From: Rhizobium sp. P38BS-XIX
GTDB lineage: Bacteria > Pseudomonadota > Alphaproteobacteria > Rhizobiales > Rhizobiaceae
Reading direction: 5' to 3'
DNA length: 64,000 nucleotides
NCBI RefSeq assembly: GCF_012641435.1
Contig: NZ_JABAIJ010000002.1
Location: 434,001-498,000 of the forward strand
Part shown: positions 26,866 to 35,793 of the stretch, one piece after another
Position numbering within the stretch: position 1 is the first letter of the stretch
How the letters are laid out: the number at the start of each line of letters is the position of its first letter
Notes under the pieces: model-generated
The model's input: the letters and a program-made list of their open reading frames with translations, nothing else
Told to the model about the DNA's origin: nothing
The model's database searches: none
Position numbers and translations under genes: made by a program

Positions 26866-27429
26866 TCAACCTGGCAGCAATCCTGCCGTCTGGTAGCTAT
26901 CGATCATAACGTCGAAGAGCGAGATGTCGGACCTGCTGCGGGCCAGGAGCTGCGCTCCCGCGATCGCGGCAAAGATTGATCTCGCCCGCGCTTCGCTTCC
27001 CGTCTTGTCCGTCAGGCCGGCATCGAGCAGCTGCTCCGCGAGCCAGGCGATATTGACGTCGGCGAAGGTCTGCACCTGCTGACGGACTTGTTCAGGCAGG
27101 TCGTCGTACTCCGCCCCGAGGAAGCTGCCGAGACAAAGGCGGTTGCCATTCTCCAGCGACGTCCGGAACGTCTGCGGATACTTTCGCAGACTGGTTTTAG
27201 GATCGCCCTCCTCCTTCGCAACTTCTTCCAGCCACGCCTTCGTGTCCTGCCAGTAGCGCTCGGCGATGGCTGCAGCGAGATCCGCCTTGCTCGGAAAGTG
27301 GTGGTAGATGCTGGCGGCCTTGATGCCGACCTCGGCTGCGAGCTCGCGCATATTTAGGCCACCATATCCGTGCGACTGGGCGCTCAGACGTCCCGCCGCG
27401 AGAATGGCTTCCCTTGCACTTCCGCTCAT
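26866..27429 (-). CDS. TetR family repressor
   Basis: A 187-residue TetR protein. The N-terminal helix-turn-helix is in MRELAAEVGIKAASIYHHFP, followed by SKADLAAAIAERY. The rest is a helical ligand-binding domain. It is divergent from the amidase at 27538, with a palindrome between them, so it most likely represses the amidase and itself until a ligand binds. The 200 bases between it and the endonuclease gene hold no supported gene. Confidence 0.9.
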   Translation of the reverse strand: MSGSAREAILAAGRLSAQSHGYGGLNMRELAAEVGIKAASIYHHFPSKADLAAAIAERYWQDTKAWLEEVAKEEGDPKTSLRKYPQTFRTSLENGNRLCLGSFLGAEYDDLPEQVRQQVQTFADVNIAWLAEQLLDAGLTDKTGSEARARSIFAAIAGAQLLARSRSDISLFDVMIDSYQTAGLLPG

Positions 27430-27451
27430 GCCGATGTCCCTTCCGCTTCAC

Positions 27452-27465
27452 CTAACAAATGTTAG
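27452..27465. promoter_or_regulatory. Candidate TetR operator CTAACA-AA-TGTTAG
   Basis: A perfect 6+2+6 palindrome lies 23 bases before the TetR start. A second group of the same half-site, CCAACTGTTAGTTAG (27513-27527), lies just before the amidase start. A TTGACG at 27473 could be a -35 box for the amidase. Two sites bracketing a divergent promoter pair fit TetR autoregulation. Confidence 0.6.
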
Positions 27466-27537
27466 ATAGGGGTTGACGACGAGATTGTAAAGGCCTAGCT
27501 CTAGATAGCCTACCAACTGTTAGTTAGAGAGAATGCC

Positions 27538-28947
27538 ATGCGCAACGAACTGATCTATGCCGACGCCACCAGGCTCGCCGAACTCATCCGCCGCAAGGAA
27601 ATATCGCCCGTCGAGGTGGTACAGGCCCATCTCGATCGGATAGAAGCTGTCGATCCCAAGCTAAATGCGATCGTAACCGTGGCGGAGGGCGCGCTGGAAG
27701 CCGCCCGGAGAGCAGAAGCGGCCGTTTTGGCCGGTGAAGAACTTGGACCGCTCCATGGCGTGCCATTCACCGTCAAGGATTCCATCGACACAGAAGGCGT
27801 GATGACGCAGCGCGGCTCACCGATCTTCAAAGGCCGTTTGCCCGACCGCGACGCGACCAGCGTCGCGCGCCTGAAGAAGGCAGGCGGCATTCTGCTGGCC
27901 AAGACCAACCTGCCGGAATTCTCCTACTGGATCGAAAGCGACAACCTGCTGTCCGGGCGCTCAAACAATCCGTGGGATCTGGAGCGGACGCCTGGCGGAT
28001 CGAGCGGCGGTGAATCTGCGGCGATCGCCGCTGGCATGTCGCCACTCGGTCTGGGAACCGATCTTGCCATCTCCGTCCGCGGTCCCGCTGCGCAGACCGG
28101 CATCACCTCGATGAAAGCAACCCATGGGCGCGTCCCGATGACAGGGATTTGGCCGCGCGCGCCGCGCCGCTTCTGGCACGTTGGTCCCATGGCTCGTTCG
28201 GTTCGTGACATCGCACTGGCCTTCTCCCAACTCGCAGGTCCTGACGGACAGGATGCGTTCGCCTCAAGTGCCGTTCCCTTCGATGCTGGCATTGGTCGAC
28301 AGCCATATCGCCAGCTTCGCGTGGGCTGGATGGTCGGGCCAGGATTCGGCCCGGTTGACCCGGAAGTTGCTGCCACCGTCAAGGCGGCCGCCGACGCTTT
28401 GAAAGATATCGGCCTCTCCGTCGAGCATGTCGGTATCCCTGCGCTCGAAAAAGACTTCGCGCTTGACGTCTTCAACCGTCTCCATGTCATGGAGATGAAG
28501 CCTGCCTTCCGCGAGGCGACCGCTAGTCGTCGGGAAGACGAACTTTACAAGATGGCGAAGACAATGTTGTCCCTGCCCGACACCTCCATGGATGACTACA
28601 TTGACGCCGAACAGGCCGCGGAGCGGTTACGTGATGGCTATGCCGATTACTTCTCCCGCTACGACGCCCTCATCACCCATGTCTTGCCAATTCCAGCCCA
28701 CAAGCATGGTGTCGAGGAATTTGTGATCGACGGCCAGACCGTCGATGCAACCTATCTGCAGGGCGCGACCGTGCCTCTGAACGTCACAGGCCTTCCCGGC
28801 GTCTCGATGCGATTCGGCACCAGCGAAGAGGGCCTGCCGATCAATGTCCAGATCGTCGGCAAATGGCAGGCGGAATCCACCATTCTCCACATCGCGTCCC
28901 TGCTGGAGAGCCTCAGTCCAACGCGCGTCCTGCACCCGACGCTCTGA
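27538..28947 (+). CDS. Amidase signature family protein
   Basis: A 469-residue amidase of the GatA/fatty-acid-amide-hydrolase fold. The catalytic Lys is in FTVKDSID, the cis-Ser loop is GGSSGGESAAIAAG, and the acyl-accepting Ser is in GTDLAISVRGPAAQTG. The residues before that Ser differ from the usual TGGSIR. It hydrolyses a linear amide; the substrate is unknown. The TetR gene is divergent. The last 50 codons recur twice elsewhere in the window as isolated fragments (37128 and 40372). Confidence 0.88.
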   Translation: MRNELIYADATRLAELIRRKEISPVEVVQAHLDRIEAVDPKLNAIVTVAEGALEAARRAEAAVLAGEELGPLHGVPFTVKDSIDTEGVMTQRGSPIFKGRLPDRDATSVARLKKAGGILLAKTNLPEFSYWIESDNLLSGRSNNPWDLERTPGGSSGGESAAIAAGMSPLGLGTDLAISVRGPAAQTGITSMKATHGRVPMTGIWPRAPRRFWHVGPMARSVRDIALAFSQLAGPDGQDAFASSAVPFDAGIGRQPYRQLRVGWMVGPGFGPVDPEVAATVKAAADALKDIGLSVEHVGIPALEKDFALDVFNRLHVMEMKPAFREATASRREDELYKMAKTMLSLPDTSMDDYIDAEQAAERLRDGYADYFSRYDALITHVLPIPAHKHGVEEFVIDGQTVDATYLQGATVPLNVTGLPGVSMRFGTSEEGLPINVQIVGKWQAESTILHIASLLESLSPTRVLHPTL

Positions 28948-29365
28948 AAATCGTTGCCCACCAGCACAGCCTTCTCGACTGGGAAGACCGTGTTGGTGGG
29001 CAAGATCTGAGAAGATTAACGCCAGCCACCGGTGTGCACGATCGCTGTGGTACCGACCATGTCAGATGAGTTCGACCGGAAGGAAGCCAGATCTGCGGGC
29101 GGCAGGGAGCACCTGGAAGTGTGATTGACACCGACCGCTTGCATCGGCGGCTAGCCCGTCCGATCTCGCAGTCGAGCAACAATAACGCCTTACGAATGAT
29201 TGATCCTGACGCTGCCCGGTCCCCGACCACTTCTCACCTTCTGCTATGGGCGAGGATGGACAAATCACCGCAATGCTCTATCTGTCGATGATCGTCAGCA
29301 AACGAATTCGTAGGCGCTGGCGGCTGAGGGCTGAGAGCTCCCGCCTGCCAATGCAGGACGTTCTC
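28948..29365. other. Spacer between amidase and receiver gene
   Basis: Just after the amidase stop lies GCCTTCTCGACTGGGAAG, an imperfect hairpin that in the copy at 40529 is a perfect 7-bp stem; it may be a terminator without a good T-run. The last part (about 29280-29365) is almost identical to the sequence before the receiver gene at 40925, and in frame reads RIRRRWRLRAESSRLPMQ in both copies. It may be a conserved leader or an N-terminal extension. Confidence 0.45.
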
Positions 29366-29806
29366 ATGGTCGACGATTCCGCCGGGACATCTGAGAAACT
29401 CATCAGCGGCGATGGCAGCAAGCTGCTTGTTCTCATCGCTGAAGATGAATTTCTCATCAAGGTAAATCTCGAAGATGTCGTGTCGGAAGCCGGCTTTGAG
29501 CACCTCGCCGTTTCCAACGCGGACGAGGCTATCCGTGCTTTGGAGGAGGACTCGGCTCGCTTTTGCGCGGTGATAACCGATGTGCGGATGCCAGGAGAAA
29601 CGGACGGTTGGGATCTGGCGCGCCGAGCGCGGGAATTGCAGCCGCTCATGCCCGTGATCTATATGACCGGAGACAGCGCCAAGGAGTGGGCAGCTCAGGG
29701 CGTTCCCAATAGCGTTTTGCTTCAGAAGCCTTTCGTCCATGCCCAGCTTGTCACAGCCCTGACCACTCTTCTCAACGGCGCTGCCACGAGCAGCATCGGG
29801 CAATAG
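29366..29806 (+). CDS. Single-domain response regulator, copy A
   Basis: A 146-residue receiver. Acidic residues in LLVLIAEDEFL, phospho-Asp in VITDVRMPG, Thr in YMTGDS and Lys in LLQKPF are all present. A start at ATG 29366 has AGGA seven bases before it; ATG 29351 and 29246 are also in frame. It is nearly identical to the protein at 40925 over its whole length. The surrounding order, amidase tail then receiver, is shared with that copy. No cognate kinase is adjacent. Confidence 0.8.
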   Translation: MVDDSAGTSEKLISGDGSKLLVLIAEDEFLIKVNLEDVVSEAGFEHLAVSNADEAIRALEEDSARFCAVITDVRMPGETDGWDLARRARELQPLMPVIYMTGDSAKEWAAQGVPNSVLLQKPFVHAQLVTALTTLLNGAATSSIGQ

Positions 29807-29909
29807 CGCTTCAAACTGAACTGAAGGGATCGGCTAGCGCGCTCAATCTTTCTGCCTTCTCCGGCGAAGAAAACCGCCCCCGCGAGTGACCGCGACAACA
29901 GCCCGACAC

Positions 29910-30215
29910 TTACGACCGCTTATCGGCGATAATGGATAACTTGTGGATCTGTGGTGGCTTGGCGAATAAGTCGCCTTCGGCGGCCTTCGCCATCAAAGCC
30001 GCAGCGACCTGGCCATTTAGGTGGGCATCCCTTCCGTCCTCATCGTCGAACGTATCGAAGATTGCAAACGAGCTTGGGCCTTCCTGTATCGCATACCAGG
30101 AAATCGTGCCCGGCTCCGCGTTGACGAGAGGTATGGCTGATCTCAGGAAATCGGCGACCTCCTGTTCCTTGCCGGGTTTTGCTTCAAGCGGAACGTAGAG
30201 TGCGAATTTGGTCAT
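29910..30215 (-). CDS. Antibiotic biosynthesis monooxygenase (ABM) domain protein
   Basis: A 101-residue protein of the ABM/YgiN fold (ferredoxin-like dimer), with VPLEAKPGKEQEVADFL, EPGTISWYAIQEGP and FAIFDTFDDEDGRDAHL in the usual order. Relatives oxidise quinols or are heme-degrading. The start is ATG 30215 because GGAG precedes it by seven bases. It stands alone, facing the receiver gene. Confidence 0.85.
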   Translation of the reverse strand: MTKFALYVPLEAKPGKEQEVADFLRSAIPLVNAEPGTISWYAIQEGPSSFAIFDTFDDEDGRDAHLNGQVAAALMAKAAEGDLFAKPPQIHKLSIIADKRS

Positions 30216-30803
30216 GGCCATCTCCATGGGCACCTGATCGTGCCGCAACCTGCTATACCACGTTCAGCCGCCGGATGTTACGCGATCGGGTAAATAAAGA
30301 AATCCATAGGAAAGCTCGGGGTTTATCTAGGGTGGTGAATCCCTCGGAATGATTGGAAAATAAAGGTCGCGGTATCAACGGCTCTTGAAAGGAATTGAAC
30401 CATCGACCCCGTCGTTTGGTCAATACGTTCGCGCCAACTCTGCATTTAGAGATAGCTACGTGCTCTCGGGACCGGCTGATATAGGGCCGCTAGAGGACTT
30501 GTCCGGTTCTGGGACTGCTCCGCAGTATGCTGCCCTCTAAGTACCGTGACAGGCAAAGTCTGCCTCCGACCCCATCTCGGCCATTCGCAGTCCAGTGGCA
30601 GCCTCCCGAAAGTCGCCGTTGCTCGTACGGTACCGGTGAGGTCGCGATCAGCTAAAGACCGCAGCGCGTCTCATCGCGGACGTAGGCAGACTTAGACACT
30701 CTCAGTGAGCTGACTTGCAGGCTGATGCGAACTCGACGGTCGCCGTCAGCCCCAACAGATAATCCGTATCGAGTATATTGTTCCTACGGACGGCGGTCTT
30801 TCA
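30216..30803. other. Gene-free stretch
   Basis: No coding text could be supported on either strand over nearly 600 bases. The only recognisable element is the second copy of the 23-bp direct repeat at 30379. Confidence 0.55.
30379..30401 (+). repeat. 23-bp direct repeat, copy 2 of 3
   Basis: It shares CGGCTCTTGAA and the terminal GAACC with the copies at 23725 and 44972, with a variable middle. It lies in a gene-free stretch between the ABM gene and a decayed LysR gene. Confidence 0.55.
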
Positions 30804-31410
30804 TCAATGCAGTGACGGCTGCACCGCTGCACCAAGTGTTGTAGACCGCCCCGCAAGAAGCGGTGCATAGGCGGCAAGCCTGTGCGAAATGCTTTCGGTG
30901 GATAGCCTAACGCGCTTTGTCTTGCATGTTTCCCCCTGTATCAGAACCCAGAGCGTGGCACTCCTTCCCGGATCGATTCCCTAAACTCGCGTAAAGAGAG
31001 GGTCAGCATCTCCGACGAAGCACGGCAGCCGGGTCATGCCGATCCCTTGCCGGACAGCAGCGATCTGCGCATCGGCGTCCGGCGTCACGAATGGAATCCC
31101 TGACGCATGAACCACCCCTTCGTTGACCCAGTCAGGGACGCTATCGTCGCCAATGATGATGGGTCGGACCGAATCCTGCGTCGATCTACGCCATTTCAAT
31201 GAGCTGTCCCCTGAGATGTACACGCCTGCCGCCATTTCCGGACCCTTCAGCACATGAAGGTCGAGCGGCAAGGGTTTGCGATCGGAGACGATTCCGATCG
31301 CAACGTCAGCCTCGCGGTTGGTCAGGTTCGCCACATGGCCGGTCGACATGATCTCGATCTGATGGCGTCGAACTTTGCGAGAAATATCGGGAGAATCTGA
31401 CGACCGTCAA
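30804..31410 (-). pseudogene. Decayed LysR regulator, effector domain only
   Basis: Minus-strand text HVANLTNREADVAIG, LDLHVLKGPEMAAGVYIS and IAAVRQGIGMTRLPCFVGDA is the effector domain of a LysR protein. A TAG at 30981-30983 interrupts it, but the frame continues with TLWVLIQGETCKTKRVRL and SHRLAAYAPLLAG to TGA at 30804. Upstream, LPIFLAKF lies in another frame, so a frameshift is present near 31370. No helix-turn-helix region remains. Confidence 0.7.
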
Positions 31411-31536
31411 TTGGAGCCCATGCCAAGTGCGGCATTATTGAGCTTCAAACCCACCGCAAGCAACAGGCCAGTCAGCAGAAAGATTTCTGTCGAGTTTGAC
31501 CTATCGACTTAGGTGCGACAACCAATTGAGGTTCCG

Positions 31537-32253
31537 ATGAACATACTAATGGTTTTGACGTCGCATGACCGGCTGGGCAGCACGGAAGAGAAAACCGGCT
31601 TCTGGTTAGAGGAGTTCGCCGCTCCGTACTACGTCTTCAAGGACGTCGGCGCCAACATCACGCTAGCTTCGCCAAACGGCGGACAGCCACCACTTGATCC
31701 CAAGAGCGATGACACAGGTGCGCAAACGGCGGCCACTGCCCGCTTCAAGCTCGATCGGGCGGCTCAAAACGCGCTGGCCAATACGGTGCGGCTGTCAACC
31801 GTCACCGCCGACGACTACAGCGCCGTCTTCTATCCTGGCGGCCACGGCCCACTGTGGGATTTGGCCGACAATCCGGACTCGATTCGACTGATTGAGGTCA
31901 TGTTCGGCACTGGCAAGCCGGTCGCCGCCGTCTGCCACGCGCCAGGCGTATTCCGTCACGTGCGGGCGCCGGATCGCTCTGCACTCGTCAGAGGCAAGTC
32001 CGTGACCGGCTTCGCCAACACTGAAGAAGAAGCGGTTGGACTGACTCACGTGGTGCCTTTCCTGGTGGAGGACTCACTCAAGCAGAACGGCGGCGTCTAT
32101 TCTAAGGCGCATGACTGGCAGCCCTACGTCGTCGTCGACGGCAATCTGATCACCGGCCAAAACCCGGCATCGTCTGAGGCTGGCGCTAAAGCCCTCCTCA
32201 ATCGGCTAACAGCGCATCACGGAGCGGCCAAGTTACTTCAGTCGACCCGGTGA
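31537..32253 (+). CDS. DJ-1/PfpI family protein (type 1 glutamine amidotransferase fold)
   Basis: A 238-residue protein of the Hsp31-like branch. The acidic residue in STEEKTGFWLEE, the nucleophile Cys in VAAVCHAPG at the elbow, and the YPGGHGPLWDL loop are present. Relatives are glutathione-independent glyoxalases or protein deglycases that remove methylglyoxal. The start ATG 31537 follows TTGAGG; the in-frame codon at 31513 is less good. It is followed by the HbpS-like and formaldehyde dehydrogenase genes, suggesting an aldehyde-stress group. Confidence 0.85.
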   Translation: MNILMVLTSHDRLGSTEEKTGFWLEEFAAPYYVFKDVGANITLASPNGGQPPLDPKSDDTGAQTAATARFKLDRAAQNALANTVRLSTVTADDYSAVFYPGGHGPLWDLADNPDSIRLIEVMFGTGKPVAAVCHAPGVFRHVRAPDRSALVRGKSVTGFANTEEEAVGLTHVVPFLVEDSLKQNGGVYSKAHDWQPYVVVDGNLITGQNPASSEAGAKALLNRLTAHHGAAKLLQSTR

Positions 32254-32281
32254 AAGCACAACCCAAGAGAAAGAGTATTCT

Positions 32282-32704
32282 ATGATCACTCTCAATGAAG
32301 CCCGCTCGATCATTGCCGCAGCGGAAGCGATGGCCGACGAGATAGGCCAGCCCATGAACATCGCGGTGGCTGATTGGGGTGGGCACCTCATCGCGCATGT
32401 TCGGATGGACGGGGCGTGGTTCGGCAGCGTCGATATAGCAATCAAGAAGGCTTTCACGGCGCGCGCCTTCGACATTTCGACGTGCGATCTTGCGAAGCTT
32501 GCACGGGACGGCGGCGATTTCTTCGGCATCGATGCGTCCAACCAGGGTCGCGTGATGATCTTCGCCGGCGGCATCCCTCTTTGCCGGGAAGGCCGTGCGG
32601 TCGGCGCCATCGGTGTCAGCGGCGGCCTAGGCGCCCAGGATCAGTCGGTCGCCGAAGCGGGCACGGCGTACTTCGCCGCACGCGAGCTGCCCGTGGCCGC
32701 CTGA
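32282..32704 (+). CDS. GlcG/HbpS family heme-binding-type protein
   Basis: A 140-residue protein with the family pattern: MNIAVADWGGHLIAHVRMDG, A-x-KKAFTARAFD, GGIPLCREGRAVGAIGVSGG and a final acidic helix. Members bind heme or small ligands and often accompany oxidative catabolic genes. It lacks a signal peptide. It lies 28 bases after the DJ-1 gene and 62 before the dehydrogenase. Confidence 0.87.
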   Translation: MITLNEARSIIAAAEAMADEIGQPMNIAVADWGGHLIAHVRMDGAWFGSVDIAIKKAFTARAFDISTCDLAKLARDGGDFFGIDASNQGRVMIFAGGIPLCREGRAVGAIGVSGGLGAQDQSVAEAGTAYFAARELPVAA

Positions 32705-32766
32705 GCCGCGTGTCAGCGCACAAACCGAACTCACGACGACTCACACATCAAATAAGGAGACACACC

Positions 32767-33971
32767 ATGACTAGCAGTGGCAATCGCGTGGTAACATTCA
32801 TGGGACCGATGAAGATGGAGCTGCAGACTTTCGACTTTCCGAAGCTCATCACGCCGACCGGCAAGAAAGCCAATCACGGCGCCATCCTCAAGATCGTGAC
32901 GACGAATATCTGCGGTAGCGACCAGCACATCTACCACGGTCGATTCGCCGCGCCCAAGGGGATGGTAATGGGACATGAGATGACTGGTGAAGTCATTGAG
33001 GTAGGGCCGGACGTCGAGTTCATCAAAAAGGGCGACATATGTTCGGTCCCGTTCAATGTTTCCTGCGGGCGCTGCCGTAACTGCAAGGAGCGTCACACCG
33101 ACGTTTGTATGAATGTGAACGACGAGGTCGATTGCGGCGCCTACGGTTTCAATCTCGGCGGCTGGCAAGGTGGCCAGTCCGACTACCTCATGGTGCCTTA
33201 CGCCGACTGGAACCTGTTGCGGTTTCCGGACAAAGACCAGGCGATGGAAAAGATGCGTGACCTCACACTGCTGTCGGACATCCTGCCGACGGCTTCCATG
33301 GTCTGATGGAGGCTGGGGCCAAGGTTGGCTCGACGGTCTATATCGCCGGGGCCGGACCGGTGGGCCGGTGCGCCGCAGCGGGAGCTCGCCTGATCGGCGC
33401 GTCCTGCATCATCGTGGCTGACACCAACACAGCCCGGCTGGACCTGGTGAAGAACAACGGCTGCGAGGTGGTAGATCTCACCAAGGACACACCGGTAGCC
33501 GACCAAATCGAGGCGATCCTGGGCAAGCGGGAAGTCGATTGCGGCGTGGATTGCGTTGGCCTCGAAGCGCACGGCAATGGTCCCGAGGCGAACACGGAGC
33601 ACTCGGAGGCGGTGATCAACACGCTGTTACAAGTAGTGCGGGCGGGTGGCGCAATGGGCGTCCCTGGCATCTATACCAATGCCGACCCGAAGGCGAGCAC
33701 CGATCTGACGAAGAAGGGCCAGCTTCCCGTTGACTTCGGCAAGGCATGGATCAAGTCGCCGAAACTGACGGCAGGCCAAGCGCCGATCATGCACTACAAC
33801 CGCGATCTGATGATGGCGATTTTGTGGGACCGCATGCCCTATCTGAGCGCCATGCTGAACACCGAGATCATCGCGTTGGAACAGGCGCCCGAGGCCTACA
33901 AGACTTTCAGTGAAGGCTCGCCGAAGAAGTTCGTCATCGATCCGCACGGCAGCGTGAAGAAAGCCGCTTAG
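32767..33971 (+). pseudogene. fdhA: Glutathione-independent formaldehyde dehydrogenase, frameshifted
   Basis: A zinc-dependent alcohol dehydrogenase family gene of full length (about 400 codons) split by one frame change. The first part has NICGSDQHIYHGRFAAP, GHEMTGEV and the structural zinc cluster CGRCRNCKERHTDVC. It ends early after LSDILPT with ASMV and a TGA at 33304. The second frame resumes at once with MEAGAKVGSTVYIAGAGPVG and runs to KKFVIDPHG. Adding one G near 33290 restores LPTGFHGLMEAG. Start ATG 32767 has AAGGAG. This is a single-base deletion or a sequencing error; the rest looks intact. Confidence 0.82.
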
Positions 33972-34186
33972 GGACGGTCGACGACGCGGGCGCTCCACTG
34001 CTCCCCCGTCGAGCGCCCCGATGTACTGTAGCAGGCGAGCGGGTCGGTGCCTGCGCACGCCAGCGAGGTGTTGATCGCGGTGGACACGCGCCACATGCGC
34101 GCCTCCGGCTGCATCGCAGGCTCGCGACGCCCGGATCGCAGCATCGAACCACCTGAAATTTCGCGTCGAGAGCCTGGAGAGGACGC

Positions 34187-35380
34187 ATGGCCAGCGACTT
34201 TCAAAAATATATGGTCCGGTCGCTGGGGCACGTTGGCGCCGATCTCCGCGATAGCGAGGACATCGCGATGCAGAAGGTCCTGATGGTCGGGGTGTCGCTC
34301 GTCTGCCTGGTCGCAGCGACGCTCTGGGGCCTGGTATACGTGACGGCAGGTGCATGGATGGCCGGAGCAATGCCACTCCTCTACGCCAGCCTGTCGCTCG
34401 CCAGTAACGTTCTCTTCAACTTGACGCGGCGCTTCGCTTTCTACCGCTTCACTCAGCTCGCGCTAATCTTGGTGCTGCCTTGGGCCATGATGATCGTGCT
34501 CGGTGGCTTTCACAATTCGAGTGTGGTGGTCCTCTGGTCCGCGCGCTGGCTTCCGGCCTTCCTTGCTTTGGTCGTCCTCGGGGCCATCTTTCAGCCTCCG
34601 ATACACGTCGTGACCTTGCCGCCTTCGATGATCGTTTTCTTCTATGTCATGAACATCGGCGGCGTTTTGAGTATTATATTCGGCATGCTTTTCTACTTCG
34701 TGGGAAAAAAGAACCTGTTCCAGGAGAGGTCAGAGATGCTGCTTCTGAACATCTTGCCGAAAGTGATCGCCGATGCCCTGAAAGGCGAGCGCCGCAGCAT
34801 CGCGCAACAGTACGAGGAGGTGAGCATTTTGTTCGCCGATGTCGTGCAGTTCACCCCGATGGCCAATACCATGGCGCCAATGGAGTTGGTGGGAATGCTC
34901 GACGAGGTCTTTATGTGCTTCGATCTACTTGTTGAGAAATACACGCTGGAGAAGATAAAGACGATCGGCGACTGCTATATGGTCGCATCGGGTGTGCCGT
35001 CGCCGCGCGCAGACCACGCCCATGCCCTGGCTCGCATGGCGCTCGAGATGCGAATTTGCATCCGCGATCGAGAGTTCAAGGGAAGGCGCCTAGCTTTCCG
35101 AATTGGCATGAACTCCGGGCCCGTTGTGGCCGGCATCATCGGGCGAAAGAAGTTCATTTATGATTTGTGGGGCGATGCCGTGAACACCGCAAGCCGGATG
35201 GAAGCCCATGGCGAAGGCGGGGCGATCCAGATCACGCGCGCGACCTATGAAGTCATCAAGGACGACTTTGTCTGCGAGGCGCGCGGCACGATCGATATCA
35301 AAGGCAAGGGTGCGATGGAGGTGTGGTATGTCGCGAGAGAGCGGGATCGGGTTTCGGGGCTTATACCCTGGTCGGACTGA
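34187..35380 (+). CDS. Membrane-bound class III adenylate/guanylate cyclase
   Basis: A 397-residue protein. About six membrane segments fill residues 25-180, then a cyclase domain with both metal Asp sites (SILFADVVQFTPMAN and IKTIGDCYMVASG) and the transition-state block DLWGDAVNTASRMEAHG. The substrate-specifying KTIGD lysine and the DLWGD aspartate match adenylate cyclases. The start ATG 34187 follows GGAGAGGA. Rhizobia carry many such cyclases with unknown signals. The 215 bases before it hold nothing convincing. Confidence 0.9.
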   Translation: MASDFQKYMVRSLGHVGADLRDSEDIAMQKVLMVGVSLVCLVAATLWGLVYVTAGAWMAGAMPLLYASLSLASNVLFNLTRRFAFYRFTQLALILVLPWAMMIVLGGFHNSSVVVLWSARWLPAFLALVVLGAIFQPPIHVVTLPPSMIVFFYVMNIGGVLSIIFGMLFYFVGKKNLFQERSEMLLLNILPKVIADALKGERRSIAQQYEEVSILFADVVQFTPMANTMAPMELVGMLDEVFMCFDLLVEKYTLEKIKTIGDCYMVASGVPSPRADHAHALARMALEMRICIRDREFKGRRLAFRIGMNSGPVVAGIIGRKKFIYDLWGDAVNTASRMEAHGEGGAIQITRATYEVIKDDFVCEARGTIDIKGKGAMEVWYVARERDRVSGLIPWSD

Positions 35381-35793
35381 CCCTGAGGAAGGCCGAAGTT
35401 ACAAGCATTTCGGCGACAGCCACCGGTGTCTCCGGCGAGCGCGTTCTTTGAGCATAAGGGGAGGAAATACCCAAACGCCCCATCGTTTCTCGCTCGTGGG
35501 CGCGCCGCTGATGGCAATTGCAGCGATCTGGCGGCCCGGTCGCAACGGCCAACCACCGGCATTCACGATGTTGACGACAGAGCCAAGGCCAGATGTAAAG
35601 CCCAATCACAACCGCCAAGTCGCCGTCCTTCATCCGACGAATTGGAAGGCGTGGACCGACCTTACGAAGCCAGAGGAAGAACTGCTATGTCCACTACCGA
35701 TCGGTTCGCTGAGAGTTGAGACCTCGAGAACGAGGCCAGTCGACTAGCCGATCGGCGGCCCGCGGCCAATACCCAGAGGAAGCGAGTCAGGAT
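35381..35793. other. Gene-free stretch
   Basis: Short open frames exist on both strands, but none shows a good ribosome site together with protein-like text. No promoter or terminator is clear. Confidence 0.45.

Noticed and set aside
33968..34231. 87-codon minus-strand frame between the dehydrogenase and cyclase genes
   Set aside because: It overlaps the cyclase start and has no clear ribosome site; the text could be chance.
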